From the NCBI GenBank assembly GCA_030612765.1, contig JAUWNG010000018.1:1-39012 (forward strand): a stretch of DNA of 39,012 bases, read 5' to 3'. Below, one piece after another: positions 24,653 to 33,385 of the stretch. Position numbers and translations under genes: made by a program. The notes below the pieces were generated by a model, which was given only the letters and a program-made list of their open reading frames with translations, had not been told where the DNA came from and did no database searches. Position 1 is the stretch's first letter; each line of letters opens with the position of its first letter. The DNA comes from Planctomycetota bacterium. Lineage in GTDB: Bacteria; Planctomycetota; Planctomycetia; Pirellulales; Thermoguttaceae.

Positions 24653-27600
24653 ATGGCACTCAGCAATCAAGAGCGAGTACGCAAGGGCCTGGAGTTGCTC
24701 ACGCCGGGACTGTTTCCGTTCGTGGAACGGGAAATGAAGGCCCAGCACGGCGACGATTGGACGAAGAAGGCCCAGGACAGCTTTCGTAGCGGCCGCGGTG
24801 CCGGCAAGACGCCGGGAGCCATCCACTGGGATAGCCACGCCCTGCTTGCCGTAATGTGGGACCAGTGGAACATCGTCTTCAAGAAAACGCTCGGTCAGTC
24901 GGAACGCAGCCTGATCGGCGAACTCCGCGAAGTCCGCAACCGCTCGGCACACGAGCAGAAGTTCAGCACGGACGACACCTACCGGGCCCTGGACAGCATC
25001 CAACGGCTGCTGACTGCCGTCTCGGCCGAACAGGCCGACGAGGTCGAGCGGATGAAGCGGGAGTTGATGCACCAGGCCTTCGACCGGCAAGTCCGCAACG
25101 ACCAGCGGCGCCTGGCCGCCGCCCCCACCGAAGGCCAGCCGATGGCCGGCCTGCGTCCGTGGCGGGAAGTGGTCACGCCCCACGCCGACGTGGCCTCGGG
25201 CAACTACGCCCAGGCCGAGTTCGCCGCCGACCTCTGGCAGGTCTACCAGGGCGAAGGGGTCGACGAATACCGCGACCCCACGGAGTTCTTCCGTCGCACC
25301 TACCTGACCGAAGGTCTCAACGGTATGCTGCTGGGCGCCCTTCGCCGGCTCGGCGGCACCGGGGGCGATCCGGTGATCGAACTGCAAACCAACTTCGGTG
25401 GCGGCAAGACCCACTCGCTGTTGGCCCTATATCACCTTTGCTCCGGCTGCCCCGCCGGCAAGCTGCCCGGCGTCGAGGCGCTGATGCTCGAAGCCAAGAT
25501 CGAGGCCATCCCCACCAACGTCAGCCGGGCAGTGCTGGTCGGCCACAAGATTTCGCCCGGCAAGCCGAGCATCAAAAAGGACGGGACCGAGGTGCGGACG
25601 CTGTGGGGCGAGATGGCCTGGCAGTTGGGCGGTGCCGAGGGCTACGCCATGGTCGCCGAGGACGACCGCCGCGCCACCAACCCGGGCGACACCCTGCGGC
25701 TGCTTTTCAATAAGTATGCCCCGTGCGTGGTGCTGATCGACGAGTGGATTCGCTACGCCGCCCAGTTGCACGAAACGTCAGACCTGCCCGGCGGCAGTTT
25801 CGACACCCATTTCACGTTCGCCCAGGCCCTGAGCGAAGCGGCCAAGGCGGCCGACCGAACGATGTTGCTGGTGAGCATCCCAGCCTCGGACATTGAGTTT
25901 GGCGGCGATCGCGGCCGCGAGGCCCTTACACGGCTGAAGAACGCAATCGGCCGCGTCGAAGCACCCTGGCGGCCGGCCAGTGCCGAGGAGAGCTACGAAA
26001 TCGTCCGCCGCCGGTTGTTCGAGCCGATCACCGACCCGGAGTTGCTGCGGGCCAGAGACACGGTCGCCCGAAACTTCTGCGACATGTACCGCACACAGAA
26101 GGCGGAGTTCCCTGGTCATACCCACGAAGGCGACTACGAACGGCGGATCGTGGCAGCCTATCCCATCCACCCCGAGCTGTTCGACCGGCTTCACACCGAC
26201 TGGTCGACGCTGGAGAAGTTCCAGCGGACCCGCGGCGTGTTGCGGTTGATGGCGGCGGTGATTCACGTCCTTTGGGAACGCCAGGACGGCAGCCTGCTGA
26301 TCATGCCGGCCTCGGTGCCGATTGATGACCCGTTGGTGCATGCCGAGTTGACGCACTACCTGGAGGACAACTGGAGCCCCATCATCGAGGCCGACGTGGA
26401 CGGGCCCCGGTCGCTGCCACTCAGACTGGACCGCGAGAACCCCAACCTCGGACGCTACTCGGCCTGTCGACGAGTGACCCGGACCCTCTACTTGGGTTCC
26501 GCCCCCACACAGAACACGGCCAACCGGGGGCTGGAGGATCGGCATGTTCGACTCGGCTGTGTACAGCCCGGCGAAAGCACGGCCACGTTTGGCGATGCCT
26601 TGCGTCGGCTTACCGACAAGGCCACTCATTTGTACGTGGACGGGCAGCGATATTGGTACTCAACGCAGCCGAACGTCACCCGGGTTGCCGATGATCGAGC
26701 AGTACGGTTGCCCGAGGACATCGTCGCCGAGGAAATCAAGAGCCGGCTTCGGGAAGAGCAACGCCGGCCCGGCGATTTCGTGAAAGTTCATCCGTGTCCC
26801 GGCTCCACCGGTGACGTACCCGATGAGAGCGAGGCAAGGCTCGTCATCCTTTCCCCCGAGCACCCGCACGCCTCGAAGGAAACCAACAGCCCGGCAAGTG
26901 TGGCCGCTGCCGAACTGCTCGACCAACGCGGCACCGGCCCACGGCTCTGCAAGAACGCAATCGTTTTCCTGGCCGCCGACCGCAATCGACTAGAAGACCT
27001 AGAGCAGGCAGTACGTCAATACCTTGCCTGGAAGTCGATCGACGAGGAGAAGGTCGAATTGAACCTCGACGCGTTTCAGTCCAAGCAGGCCAAGACGAAA
27101 CGCGAGCAGTCGGACGACACCGTCGACCAACGGATTCCCGAGACGTACCAGTGGCTGCTTGTGCCAACCCAGCCCGACCCGAAGGGAACGGTCGAGTGGC
27201 AAGCCACACGCTTGCAGGGTCAGGACACGTTGGCCGTCAGAGCAGCGAAAAAGCTCAAGAACGAAGGTCTGCTCATCACGCAATTCGGCGGGGCTACCTT
27301 GCGGCTCGAACTCGACAAGGTGCCGCTGTGGCGTGGTGACCACGTCGCCGCGAAACAACTCGCCGATGATTTTTCCCAATACCTGTACCTTCCTCGCTTA
27401 CGGAACAACCAGGTTCTGGTCGATGCGATCAAGGATGGTCTTTCCTTGCTGACCTGGCGGGAGGATGGGTTCGCGTACGCCGACGCCTACGACCCCGAGA
27501 CAGGACGATACCGTGGACTCAAGACGGGCCCAGGGTCTACCGTCACCCTGGACGGCCAGAGCGTGTTGGTCAAACCCGACGTCGCTGTCCAGCAACTCGA

Positions 27601-27970
27601 AGCTGACGAGGCGAAGCAGAAAGAGAAAGCTGGCGAAGGAACGGGCGGAACCGGAACATCAGACGATACACCTGGCCAGACCGGCGACGGAACGGGAACT
27701 GGTGGGGCGACAATCGAGGAAGTAACACCAAAGAAGGCCCGACGGTTCTACGGTTCCGTGCAACTCGACGCCACACGTCTCGGCCGCGATGCCGGCAAGA
27801 TCGCCGCCGAAGTCCTTTCGCACCTCACCGGCCTGGTCGGAGCTAAAGCGGAAATCACTCTGGAGATCCAGGTCGACGTACCGGACGGCGTTCCAGACCA
27901 CGCCGTCCGCACCGTAACTGAGAACGCCAGGACGTTGAAGTTCAAGTCACAGGGGTTCGAGGAGCGTTGA
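24653..27970 (+). CDS. HEPN-DUF499 P-loop ATPase
   Basis: The product is 1105 residues. Residues 1-130 look like a Swt1-type HEPN domain with the RNase-like motif R-N-R-S-A-H (about 95-100). The DUF499 ATPase follows, with Walker A N-F-G-G-G-K-T-H at about 245-252 and Walker B C-V-V-L-I-D-E-W at about 355-362. The C-terminus has F-Y-G-S-V-Q-L-D, then E-N-A-R-T-L-K-F and G-F-E, the usual ending of the family. A Gly/Thr-rich linker precedes this last part. The ATPase may sense or remodel DNA-protein complexes, and the HEPN part could cut RNA on activation; both are inference. The start at 24653 has AGGGA 6-7 nt upstream, and the gap to the methylase is 13 bp, so they form one operon. Confidence 0.9.
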   Translation: MALSNQERVRKGLELLTPGLFPFVEREMKAQHGDDWTKKAQDSFRSGRGAGKTPGAIHWDSHALLAVMWDQWNIVFKKTLGQSERSLIGELREVRNRSAHEQKFSTDDTYRALDSIQRLLTAVSAEQADEVERMKRELMHQAFDRQVRNDQRRLAAAPTEGQPMAGLRPWREVVTPHADVASGNYAQAEFAADLWQVYQGEGVDEYRDPTEFFRRTYLTEGLNGMLLGALRRLGGTGGDPVIELQTNFGGGKTHSLLALYHLCSGCPAGKLPGVEALMLEAKIEAIPTNVSRAVLVGHKISPGKPSIKKDGTEVRTLWGEMAWQLGGAEGYAMVAEDDRRATNPGDTLRLLFNKYAPCVVLIDEWIRYAAQLHETSDLPGGSFDTHFTFAQALSEAAKAADRTMLLVSIPASDIEFGGDRGREALTRLKNAIGRVEAPWRPASAEESYEIVRRRLFEPITDPELLRARDTVARNFCDMYRTQKAEFPGHTHEGDYERRIVAAYPIHPELFDRLHTDWSTLEKFQRTRGVLRLMAAVIHVLWERQDGSLLIMPASVPIDDPLVHAELTHYLEDNWSPIIEADVDGPRSLPLRLDRENPNLGRYSACRRVTRTLYLGSAPTQNTANRGLEDRHVRLGCVQPGESTATFGDALRRLTDKATHLYVDGQRYWYSTQPNVTRVADDRAVRLPEDIVAEEIKSRLREEQRRPGDFVKVHPCPGSTGDVPDESEARLVILSPEHPHASKETNSPASVAAAELLDQRGTGPRLCKNAIVFLAADRNRLEDLEQAVRQYLAWKSIDEEKVELNLDAFQSKQAKTKREQSDDTVDQRIPETYQWLLVPTQPDPKGTVEWQATRLQGQDTLAVRAAKKLKNEGLLITQFGGATLRLELDKVPLWRGDHVAAKQLADDFSQYLYLPRLRNNQVLVDAIKDGLSLLTWREDGFAYADAYDPETGRYRGLKTGPGSTVTLDGQSVLVKPDVAVQQLEADEAKQKEKAGEGTGGTGTSDDTPGQTGDGTGTGGATIEEVTPKKARRFYGSVQLDATRLGRDAGKIAAEVLSHLTGLVGAKAEITLEIQVDVPDGVPDHAVRTVTENARTLKFKSQGFEER

Positions 27971-27989
27971 TCATCGGAACCGGACACTA

Positions 27990-28149
27990 ATGGATGTGGA
28001 GGGCAAATCCGCCAAGGCTGTAATGACGCAACGACATTACCGAGAACAACCGCCTCTACTGGCGTGAAGTCGAATCCGCCATCCAATCCGGCAAACCCGT
28101 TCCCCAGGAAGTCCGCGCCGAATACAAGCAGCTCAAAGGTGTGACATGA
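27990..28149 (+). pseudogene. Frameshifted small gene remnant
   Basis: ATG 27990 opens a frame (M-D-V-E-G-K-S-A-K) that loses its coding character near 28027. A second frame then reads D-I-T-E-N-N-R-L-Y-W-R-E-V-E-S-A-I, followed by P-V-P-Q-E-V-R-A-E-Y, to the TGA at 28147-28149. The second part looks like a real protein tail, similar to tails I recall in planctomycete plasmid or island proteins. One frameshift near 28027 would join the two parts to about 50 residues. Confidence 0.4.
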
Positions 28150-28208
28150 GATACTCTCCGCGGCCCCCGTCGCTGATCCTTCAAGAGAAAAGCCGGAAGT
28201 AGGTCCCC

Positions 28209-28412
28209 ATGGCAACAGAACGCACCGAAAAACACGAACAGGCCCGTAACTCGCTGCCTGACGAGCTGAAACCGGTGTTCGACGACTTCGTGACCGACTA
28301 CAGGTTTGCAGCCACCAAGCACCATGGTTCGCCGTTTGTGTCGTACATCATCCTGGCCGAGATGGTTCGGGCCGGGTGGCGACTTGCCGCCGAACCGTTG
28401 AAAGATGAGTGA
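28209..28412 (+). CDS. Small protein of unknown function (67 residues)
   Basis: The sequence is amphipathic and not low-complexity: L-P-D-E-L-K-P-V-F-D-D-F-V-T-D-Y, then K-H-H-G-S-P-F-V-S-Y-I-I-L-A-E-M-V-R-A-G-W. There is no signal peptide or membrane helix. AGTAGG lies 5 nt before the ATG. It sits between the ATPase and the DUF2971-like gene with a gap of only 15 bp to the latter, so it is likely cotranscribed. I do not recognise a family. Confidence 0.65.
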   Translation: MATERTEKHEQARNSLPDELKPVFDDFVTDYRFAATKHHGSPFVSYIILAEMVRAGWRLAAEPLKDE

Positions 28413-28427
28413 CTGGAAAAGCAACGA

Positions 28428-29396
28428 ATGAGCATTGCTAGGAACCCATCACCGCCCAACTCGGATACCGTGCTTTGGCGGTACTTGGATGATTGGAAGT
28501 TCGAGAAGTTCCTTGAGAAGTTCTCCGAAGACGAAGACTGGTGCGAGCCTTCAGAGACGAAGGACCACTATTGCAATGACCCTGGTCAACTGTGGTTCGC
28601 GTACCCCCGGAACTTCGGCGACCGGTTTGAGGGGTCGTTGCCTGACGCGAATGATAATCCAGAAGAATACTGCGATAGAATGGCCAAACTTCAGGGACTG
28701 TCTTCTGAAGAATCTGCACGGCGAAAGCAAAGATTTCTCGCAGCAGATACGGCGGCCCTGAAGAGTTGCGTTCTTTCAATGGCTCAAGTATGTGGCGTCT
28801 CATGCTGGCACGAGAACGGCGGCGAATCGAGAGAGATGTGGGAGGAATTCGTGGTGGAAAAGAACGGAGTTGCGGTCAGAACAACGGTTGGCCAGCTTGA
28901 ACAGGCCCTGGCGTACGCTCACAACTCGCCGAGAAAACAAGCGAAGCCGAGCGTTTGTGCGGTGGGCTACGTTGACCATTGGGCGTATTTCCTGCCTGAA
29001 GATGGGTTCCGAAACCTTCTCGGAATCATCCAGGATAGCTGGAGTTACGAAAGCGAAGTCCGCTTCGTGGCGAAATCGCCTGCCCTTGCCAAGATACCGA
29101 TGATAATTAAGAAGGCATTGCCCGAAGACCCGCGAGAGTGGCGGGGATTCATTGACGGTCTGAAGAATGAGTCGAAGGAAGAGTATGTCAAAGAGGTTGG
29201 CGACAAGTGTGCGGCGGCCTATGTCGACATCCGGAGGACGGGCTCGGAGGGTTTCAACATTCCTATCAAGCTGGAAGGACTCGTGTCGGAGATTGTTCTC
29301 AAGTCTGGCTGCACGAGCAACTATCGGGCGACCGTGAAAAGCCAACTGCAACAGGCCGGATTGACTGGGATTAACATTAGCAACTCAACGCTCTAA
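28428..29396 (+). CDS. DUF2971-like protein
   Basis: The product is 322 residues. L-W-R-Y-L-D, L-W-F-A-Y-P-R-N-F-G-D-R-F-E-G-S, then V-S-C-W-H-E-N-G-G-E-S-R-E-M-W and G-V-A-V-R-T-T follow the order of conserved blocks in DUF2971-type proteins (a start block, an F-x-D-x-F-E block, a W-x-x-x-S-x-x-M-W block). The family has no settled function but recurs in defence and mobile regions. It is soluble, with no membrane segment. The Shine-Dalgarno sequence is weak (GGAAAA). It lies between the 67-residue gene and the DUF262 gene. Confidence 0.7.
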   Translation: MSIARNPSPPNSDTVLWRYLDDWKFEKFLEKFSEDEDWCEPSETKDHYCNDPGQLWFAYPRNFGDRFEGSLPDANDNPEEYCDRMAKLQGLSSEESARRKQRFLAADTAALKSCVLSMAQVCGVSCWHENGGESREMWEEFVVEKNGVAVRTTVGQLEQALAYAHNSPRKQAKPSVCAVGYVDHWAYFLPEDGFRNLLGIIQDSWSYESEVRFVAKSPALAKIPMIIKKALPEDPREWRGFIDGLKNESKEEYVKEVGDKCAAAYVDIRRTGSEGFNIPIKLEGLVSEIVLKSGCTSNYRATVKSQLQQAGLTGINISNSTL

Positions 29397-29444
29397 TGCC
29401 ACTGAGACAAGAACGCCCACAGTAGACGAAAGACAAGCCGTACC

Positions 29445-31427
29445 ATGAAAATCGAAACGATTCTTGACCAGATTGACCTTGGCTCAATGGCACTCCCTGA
29501 ATTCCAGCGTGGGTATGTCTGGAATCGTGACCAGGTCCGCGGCCTCATGTACTCACTTTATCACAAGCACCCGGTGGGCAGCCTGCTGGTGTGGGTGACC
29601 AAGACCGAGACGGCCGACGCCCGAGGCGACCAAGAACTCACCCCAGGCACGGTGAAACTGCTCCTGGACGGACAGCAGCGAATCACGTCGCTCTATGGAA
29701 TCCAACGCGGCATACCGCCCAAATTCTTCGATGGCAACGCCCAAGCCTTCACGGGACTCTACTTCAATCTTCAGGAAGAGACATTCGAGTTCTATTCGCC
29801 TGCAAAAATGAAGGATGACCCCCGTTGGCTGAGCGTTACCAGGATCATGCGAGATGGGGCAGGAGAAACCATGCAGCACCTCCTGCAAGTTCCGGAATTC
29901 CAGCCCGACATTTCCAAGTATCTGAATCGAATCAATGCCATTGAAAATATCAAGGCAGTTGATCTTCACATGGAGGAAGTCACCGGCGAGGACAAAACGG
30001 TTGACGTTGTGGTCGACATCTTCAATCGTGTCAACAGCGGCGGTACAAAGCTGTCGAAAGGTGACCTGACCCTCGCCAAGATCTGTGCCGAATGGCCGGA
30101 TGCCCGCGACGAGATGAAGAAGCGTATCACAAAATGGCAAAAGGCGGGCTACCAGTTCAAACTCGACTGGCTCCTGCGGAACATCAACGCTGTCGTGACT
30201 GGTGAATCACTCTTCACAGCGATGAAGAACGTCGATGCGGCGACGTTTCGCGATGGCCTTGAGACGACTGAGAAAGCCATCGACAGAATTCTGAATCTCA
30301 TTGCAGGCCGCCTGGGGCTCGACCACGACCGGGTTCTTGGTAGCCGCTATGCCATTCCCCTGATGAGTCGCTATTTGGTTCAACGAGGTGGCAAGTTAGC
30401 CGACCAGACGGAACGAGACCGTTTGCTGTTCTGGTACGTCCACGCCATGCTCTGGGGCCGATACTCCAGCTCGACCGAGAGCAAGCTGAACACCGACCTG
30501 GAAGCGATTGAAGACGCTTCCGAGACGGAACCCAGTCAAGCCCTGAATCGGCTCATCGAGATCCTTCGACAAGCACGGGCGAACTTGAAGCTGAACGAAA
30601 GCGACTTTGGCGGATCCACCAAGGGCAACCGCTTCTACCCCTTGCTCTACATGATGACCAGGGTTCTTCACGCCCGCGATTGGGGAACCGGCGATGAATT
30701 GACCAACCACCTGCTGGGACATCTGTCGCGTCTGGAAGTCCACCACATTTTTCCGAAGGCGTTGCTCTACGAGCACGGATACACGAAACGGCAAGTGAAC
30801 GCCATTGCCAACTTCACGTTTCTCACACAAGAGACAAACCTCGAAGTCTCGAAGAAGAATCCCGCCATATACATCCCGGAATACGAGAAGCGAACACCAG
30901 GGGCAGTTGCGAGCCATTGGATTCCAATGGACCCGGATCTCTGGAGGCCGGAAAACTACTTGGATTTCCTCGACGAACGCCGCAAGCTTCTGGCCAGCAC
31001 GGCCAACGACTTTCTCGACCGATTATCGGCGGGGAGCATTCCTGTCGTGGTGTCGGCAGAGGATGCACAATTCGTCGAGCGTGCTGCCGCCTACGTTCCC
31101 GGCGGTATTGATGGTGATGAAGAGGAAGCCCGCCTGGTCCGCTGCAATGACTGGGTAACAAGACGCGGACTTCCCGCCGGTGAATTGTCGTATGAGCTAG
31201 TTGATGGCGAGTCCGGTGACGTCGTGGCAATTCTCGATCTCGCCTGGCCAGACGGTTTGCAGGAGGGGCTTAGCCAGCCTGTCGCCGTGCTGATAGGCGA
31301 GGGGGAAGAAGTCGAAGAGGCCGCAAGTCAGGCCGGGTTCCGCTTCTTCTCGTCGATGAGTTCGTTTCGACGATATGTCAAGGAGGAGATCCTGGCGGGA
31401 GCTGAACTGGAGGTTGTCGAAGGATGA
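29445..31427 (+). CDS. DUF262 protein with C-terminal HNH-like (DUF1524) region, GmrSD-like
   Basis: The product is 660 residues. The N-terminal DUF262 (ParB/sulfiredoxin-like) domain shows L-P-E-F-Q-R-G-Y-V-W-N and L-L-L-D-G-Q-Q-R-I-T-S-L. A helical middle follows, and then an HNH-like part with V-H-H-I-F-P-K-A-L-L and downstream N-x-x-N-x-T and N-L-E-V-S-K-K-N-P, as in DUF1524 nucleases. Proteins of this make-up include GmrSD-type enzymes that use NTP and cut modified phage DNA; activity here is inference. About 130 more residues extend the C-terminus. Its stop overlaps the next start as ATGA (31424-31427), showing that the operon originally continued into the gene now split by IS66. Confidence 0.85.
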   Translation: MKIETILDQIDLGSMALPEFQRGYVWNRDQVRGLMYSLYHKHPVGSLLVWVTKTETADARGDQELTPGTVKLLLDGQQRITSLYGIQRGIPPKFFDGNAQAFTGLYFNLQEETFEFYSPAKMKDDPRWLSVTRIMRDGAGETMQHLLQVPEFQPDISKYLNRINAIENIKAVDLHMEEVTGEDKTVDVVVDIFNRVNSGGTKLSKGDLTLAKICAEWPDARDEMKKRITKWQKAGYQFKLDWLLRNINAVVTGESLFTAMKNVDAATFRDGLETTEKAIDRILNLIAGRLGLDHDRVLGSRYAIPLMSRYLVQRGGKLADQTERDRLLFWYVHAMLWGRYSSSTESKLNTDLEAIEDASETEPSQALNRLIEILRQARANLKLNESDFGGSTKGNRFYPLLYMMTRVLHARDWGTGDELTNHLLGHLSRLEVHHIFPKALLYEHGYTKRQVNAIANFTFLTQETNLEVSKKNPAIYIPEYEKRTPGAVASHWIPMDPDLWRPENYLDFLDERRKLLASTANDFLDRLSAGSIPVVVSAEDAQFVERAAAYVPGGIDGDEEEARLVRCNDWVTRRGLPAGELSYELVDGESGDVVAILDLAWPDGLQEGLSQPVAVLIGEGEEVEEAASQAGFRFFSSMSSFRRYVKEEILAGAELEVVEG

Positions 31428-31440
31428 AGGACTCGGATGC

Positions 31441-32933
31441 GTAACCGTTCACGCTCCGGGGAGCAATGAGGGCGAGATGTGGCCGGAGAGATGGGCACGA
31501 ACGGCGGCGGTGAGAAAAGAGAGGAGATGGCGGCCTTGTTGACGACACGTTTCGATCACACTCAGCATTGTCTCCACGAAGCGACTCCCGCCGACGCTCT
31601 GCACCCCAAACGACAACTTGCGCCAAATCACCGCGTGACGCAACGCCCGCTCGCTGGCGTTGTTCGTTGGCTCCACCCCGTGACATCGCGCGAACGTCCA
31701 AAGCCATCGGCGATGTTTGTACAACTCCCGGCACATGCCCTGCATCTGGCGGTTGCCGCTGGCCACGCCGCGACGCAACAGCCGATCGACTTCGCGGCGC
31801 ACTGGAGCGAGCCGACGTTGCAACGCCGCCCAGCTGATCGCGCCGCCGCGATAGTCGCTCCAGTGGCGAAAGAGCGTCTTCGCCGCGCGACGCAAGTCGT
31901 AGCCGAGCCGCTTCGCCTGAGCGTTGCCCCGGTCGATCAACGCCTGAAAATCCCGAATCAGGTGTGCCCAGCACCATTGCAGCCGGCCAAGCCGCCAGTA
32001 CATCTTTGCCCGGTCGCAGTTGACGACGCCGGAAAACTGATCGGTGAGCAACTCGTCCAACACCTTCGCCTCGCGCGTGCGACGCATGGCGAACACGGTG
32101 AACTTCGGAGCCACCAAGGTCCACAGCCACGCCTTGGATTTGCCTTCCTTCGAGGGCGATTCGTCGCCGCCGAGCCGGTCTTGCTTGGGCAGTTCCGCCA
32201 CCAACTCCTCGTAGGACGGACGCACGGCGGCGGTGGCCAGCGTCTGCATCTTCACGGTCAGCGACGGGCAGCACGGCTGATTCAACAGCGCGCTCAGGAA
32301 CAACGCCGTTCGCCGCTTGCTCTGGCGAAAGTGGGCCATCAAGAGTGCCGCGAAGGCGATCAGCCGCGGCCCCGATTGCCCGCGAGGCACGGCCGCCGGC
32401 AGATCGGCGCAGGTCGTTTCGCTGCAATGTGGGCAGCACAGCCGATGCCGCTGGTATTCGGTGACGTGCGGTTTGATCTCGGGCAACTCCCACACCTGAT
32501 GCCGCAGCGGTTCAGGGTCGTTGCCGGAGAGTTTCTCGCCGCAGCGTCGGCATTTGTTCGGTCGCAGCGGTTTCACACCGTTGCAGTCTTTCGTTGGAAT
32601 CAGCGGCCGCTCATGTTTCTCGTGGCCGAGTTACCCTCCTCGTTTCTTCTTCGACTTGCATTTCCGTGGTTGCGGCCGGGCGTGGGGATGTTGCGAGCTA
32701 GGCGGCAACGAGGAGTTCTGTGGCGTCTTTTGCCCGCGTTCGAGTTGCTCAATCCGCGTTTCCAACTCGGCGATCTTCGCCAACAACAGACGGATGATGG
32801 CCTGGGCCTCCGGCGGCTGGCGGGCGATGATTTTTTCCGTAATATCAAGCGACATGCCACTGGTGTCGCCGAAAATGCCCCGCGTGTCCAGATCAATTTA
32901 TCAAGATTTCGCCCCCAGGGCGTGAACGGTTAC
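31441..32933 (-). mobile_element. IS66-family insertion sequence (1493 bp)
   Basis: Both ends carry GTAACCGTTCACGC (31441-31454) and its inverse (32920-32933); GTAA ends are typical of IS66. A minus-strand transposase fills it. The expected 8-bp target duplication is absent (TCGGATGC on the left, GAAGCAGG on the right). The accessory genes of larger IS66 members are not present. Confidence 0.85.
31449..32855 (-). pseudogene. IS66 transposase broken by an in-frame stop
   Basis: A single frame runs from ATG 32855 to 31449 (469 codons), interrupted only by TAA at 32631-32633. The N-terminal part has the coiled-coil L-E-T-R-I-E-Q-L-E-R-G followed by N-S-S-L-P-P-S-S. After the stop come G-H-E-K-H-E-R-P-L-I-P-T, a zinc-finger-like C-R-R-C-G-E-K, then G-G-D-E-S, C-D-R-A-K-M-Y and T-N-N-A-S-E-R-A-L-R, as in IS66 TnpC proteins. 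The family normally reads G-G-Q-P-G-H-E, so CAA-to-TAA plus Pro-to-Leu changes explain the break. Confidence 0.85.
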
Positions 32934-32977
32934 GAAGCAGGGCTACAACCTGGCGTATGCGGGGGAGTGGAAGAAAG

Positions 32978-33385
32978 ATGGCTCGCAGCAAGATTGATCT
33001 CGACCCAGGCATTCGTGATGCTGTTCTCCTGCTTTGGAAAGCGGGCTTCAAGACCTTCACCTCCTGCGAGGGCGGGAAGGGGCACAGCTTTCGACACGGA
33101 ACCATCGGGCTGGAACTCGACGTTGATTACCGATCCTTCCAGAAGAAGCTCGTCAAGTTCCTGCGATCGCAGGGGATGGAAAACTTCACGATCAGTCTGG
33201 TCACCGATTACTCCAAGGGGAAGAGTTGCGTTTACTTGGAGGGGTTGGATTTACTGTCAGCAGAAAAGAGGCGAAGAGTGATGGAGACGGTTCGGCGGAA
33301 GGAACGAAAACTACGGCGTCAGATGCGGGAACTGGGCATCACCGAACAATCCGACAGTTCGGTAATGCCTTTCGGAGCTTTCTGA
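32978..33385 (+). CDS. CEGG-motif protein of unknown function (135 residues)
   Basis: The start at 32978 overlaps the end of the IS66-split gene, with GGAG-type bases upstream; an ATG at 32957 would add 7 residues. The centre has G-F-K-T-F-T-S-C-E-G-G-K-G-H-S-F, a Cys-Glu-Gly-Gly segment that I associate with small proteins of mobile and defence regions but cannot name. The C-terminal third is strongly basic and helical (E-K-R-R-R-V-M-E-T-V-R-R-K-E-R-K). It appears to be the last gene of the operon. Its final 47 bp overlap, tail to tail, the LRR gene on the other strand, so its C-terminus may be a junction product. Confidence 0.6.
   Translation: MARSKIDLDPGIRDAVLLLWKAGFKTFTSCEGGKGHSFRHGTIGLELDVDYRSFQKKLVKFLRSQGMENFTISLVTDYSKGKSCVYLEGLDLLSAEKRRRVMETVRRKERKLRRQMRELGITEQSDSSVMPFGAF

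Larger units (their letters stand above)
31424..32997 (+). pseudogene. Small operon gene split by IS66
   Basis: ATG 31424 overlaps the DUF262 stop (ATGA) and reads M-K-D-S-D-A before a stop inside the IS66 end. On the far side (from 32934), the frame K-Q-G-Y-N-L-A-Y-A-G-E-W-K-K-D-G runs to TGA 32995-32997 and overlaps the next start (32978) by 20 bp. Removing 31441-32933 joins the parts in frame to 26 codons. No target duplication is visible, so part of the gene may have been lost on insertion and the original may have been longer. Function unknown. Confidence 0.55.

Noticed and set aside
17627-33385. Complete BREX, DISARM or type I restriction system
   Set aside because: No PglZ, BrxL, DrmB, HsdS or HsdR-like product is visible; only the methylase, ATPase and helicase themes are shared.
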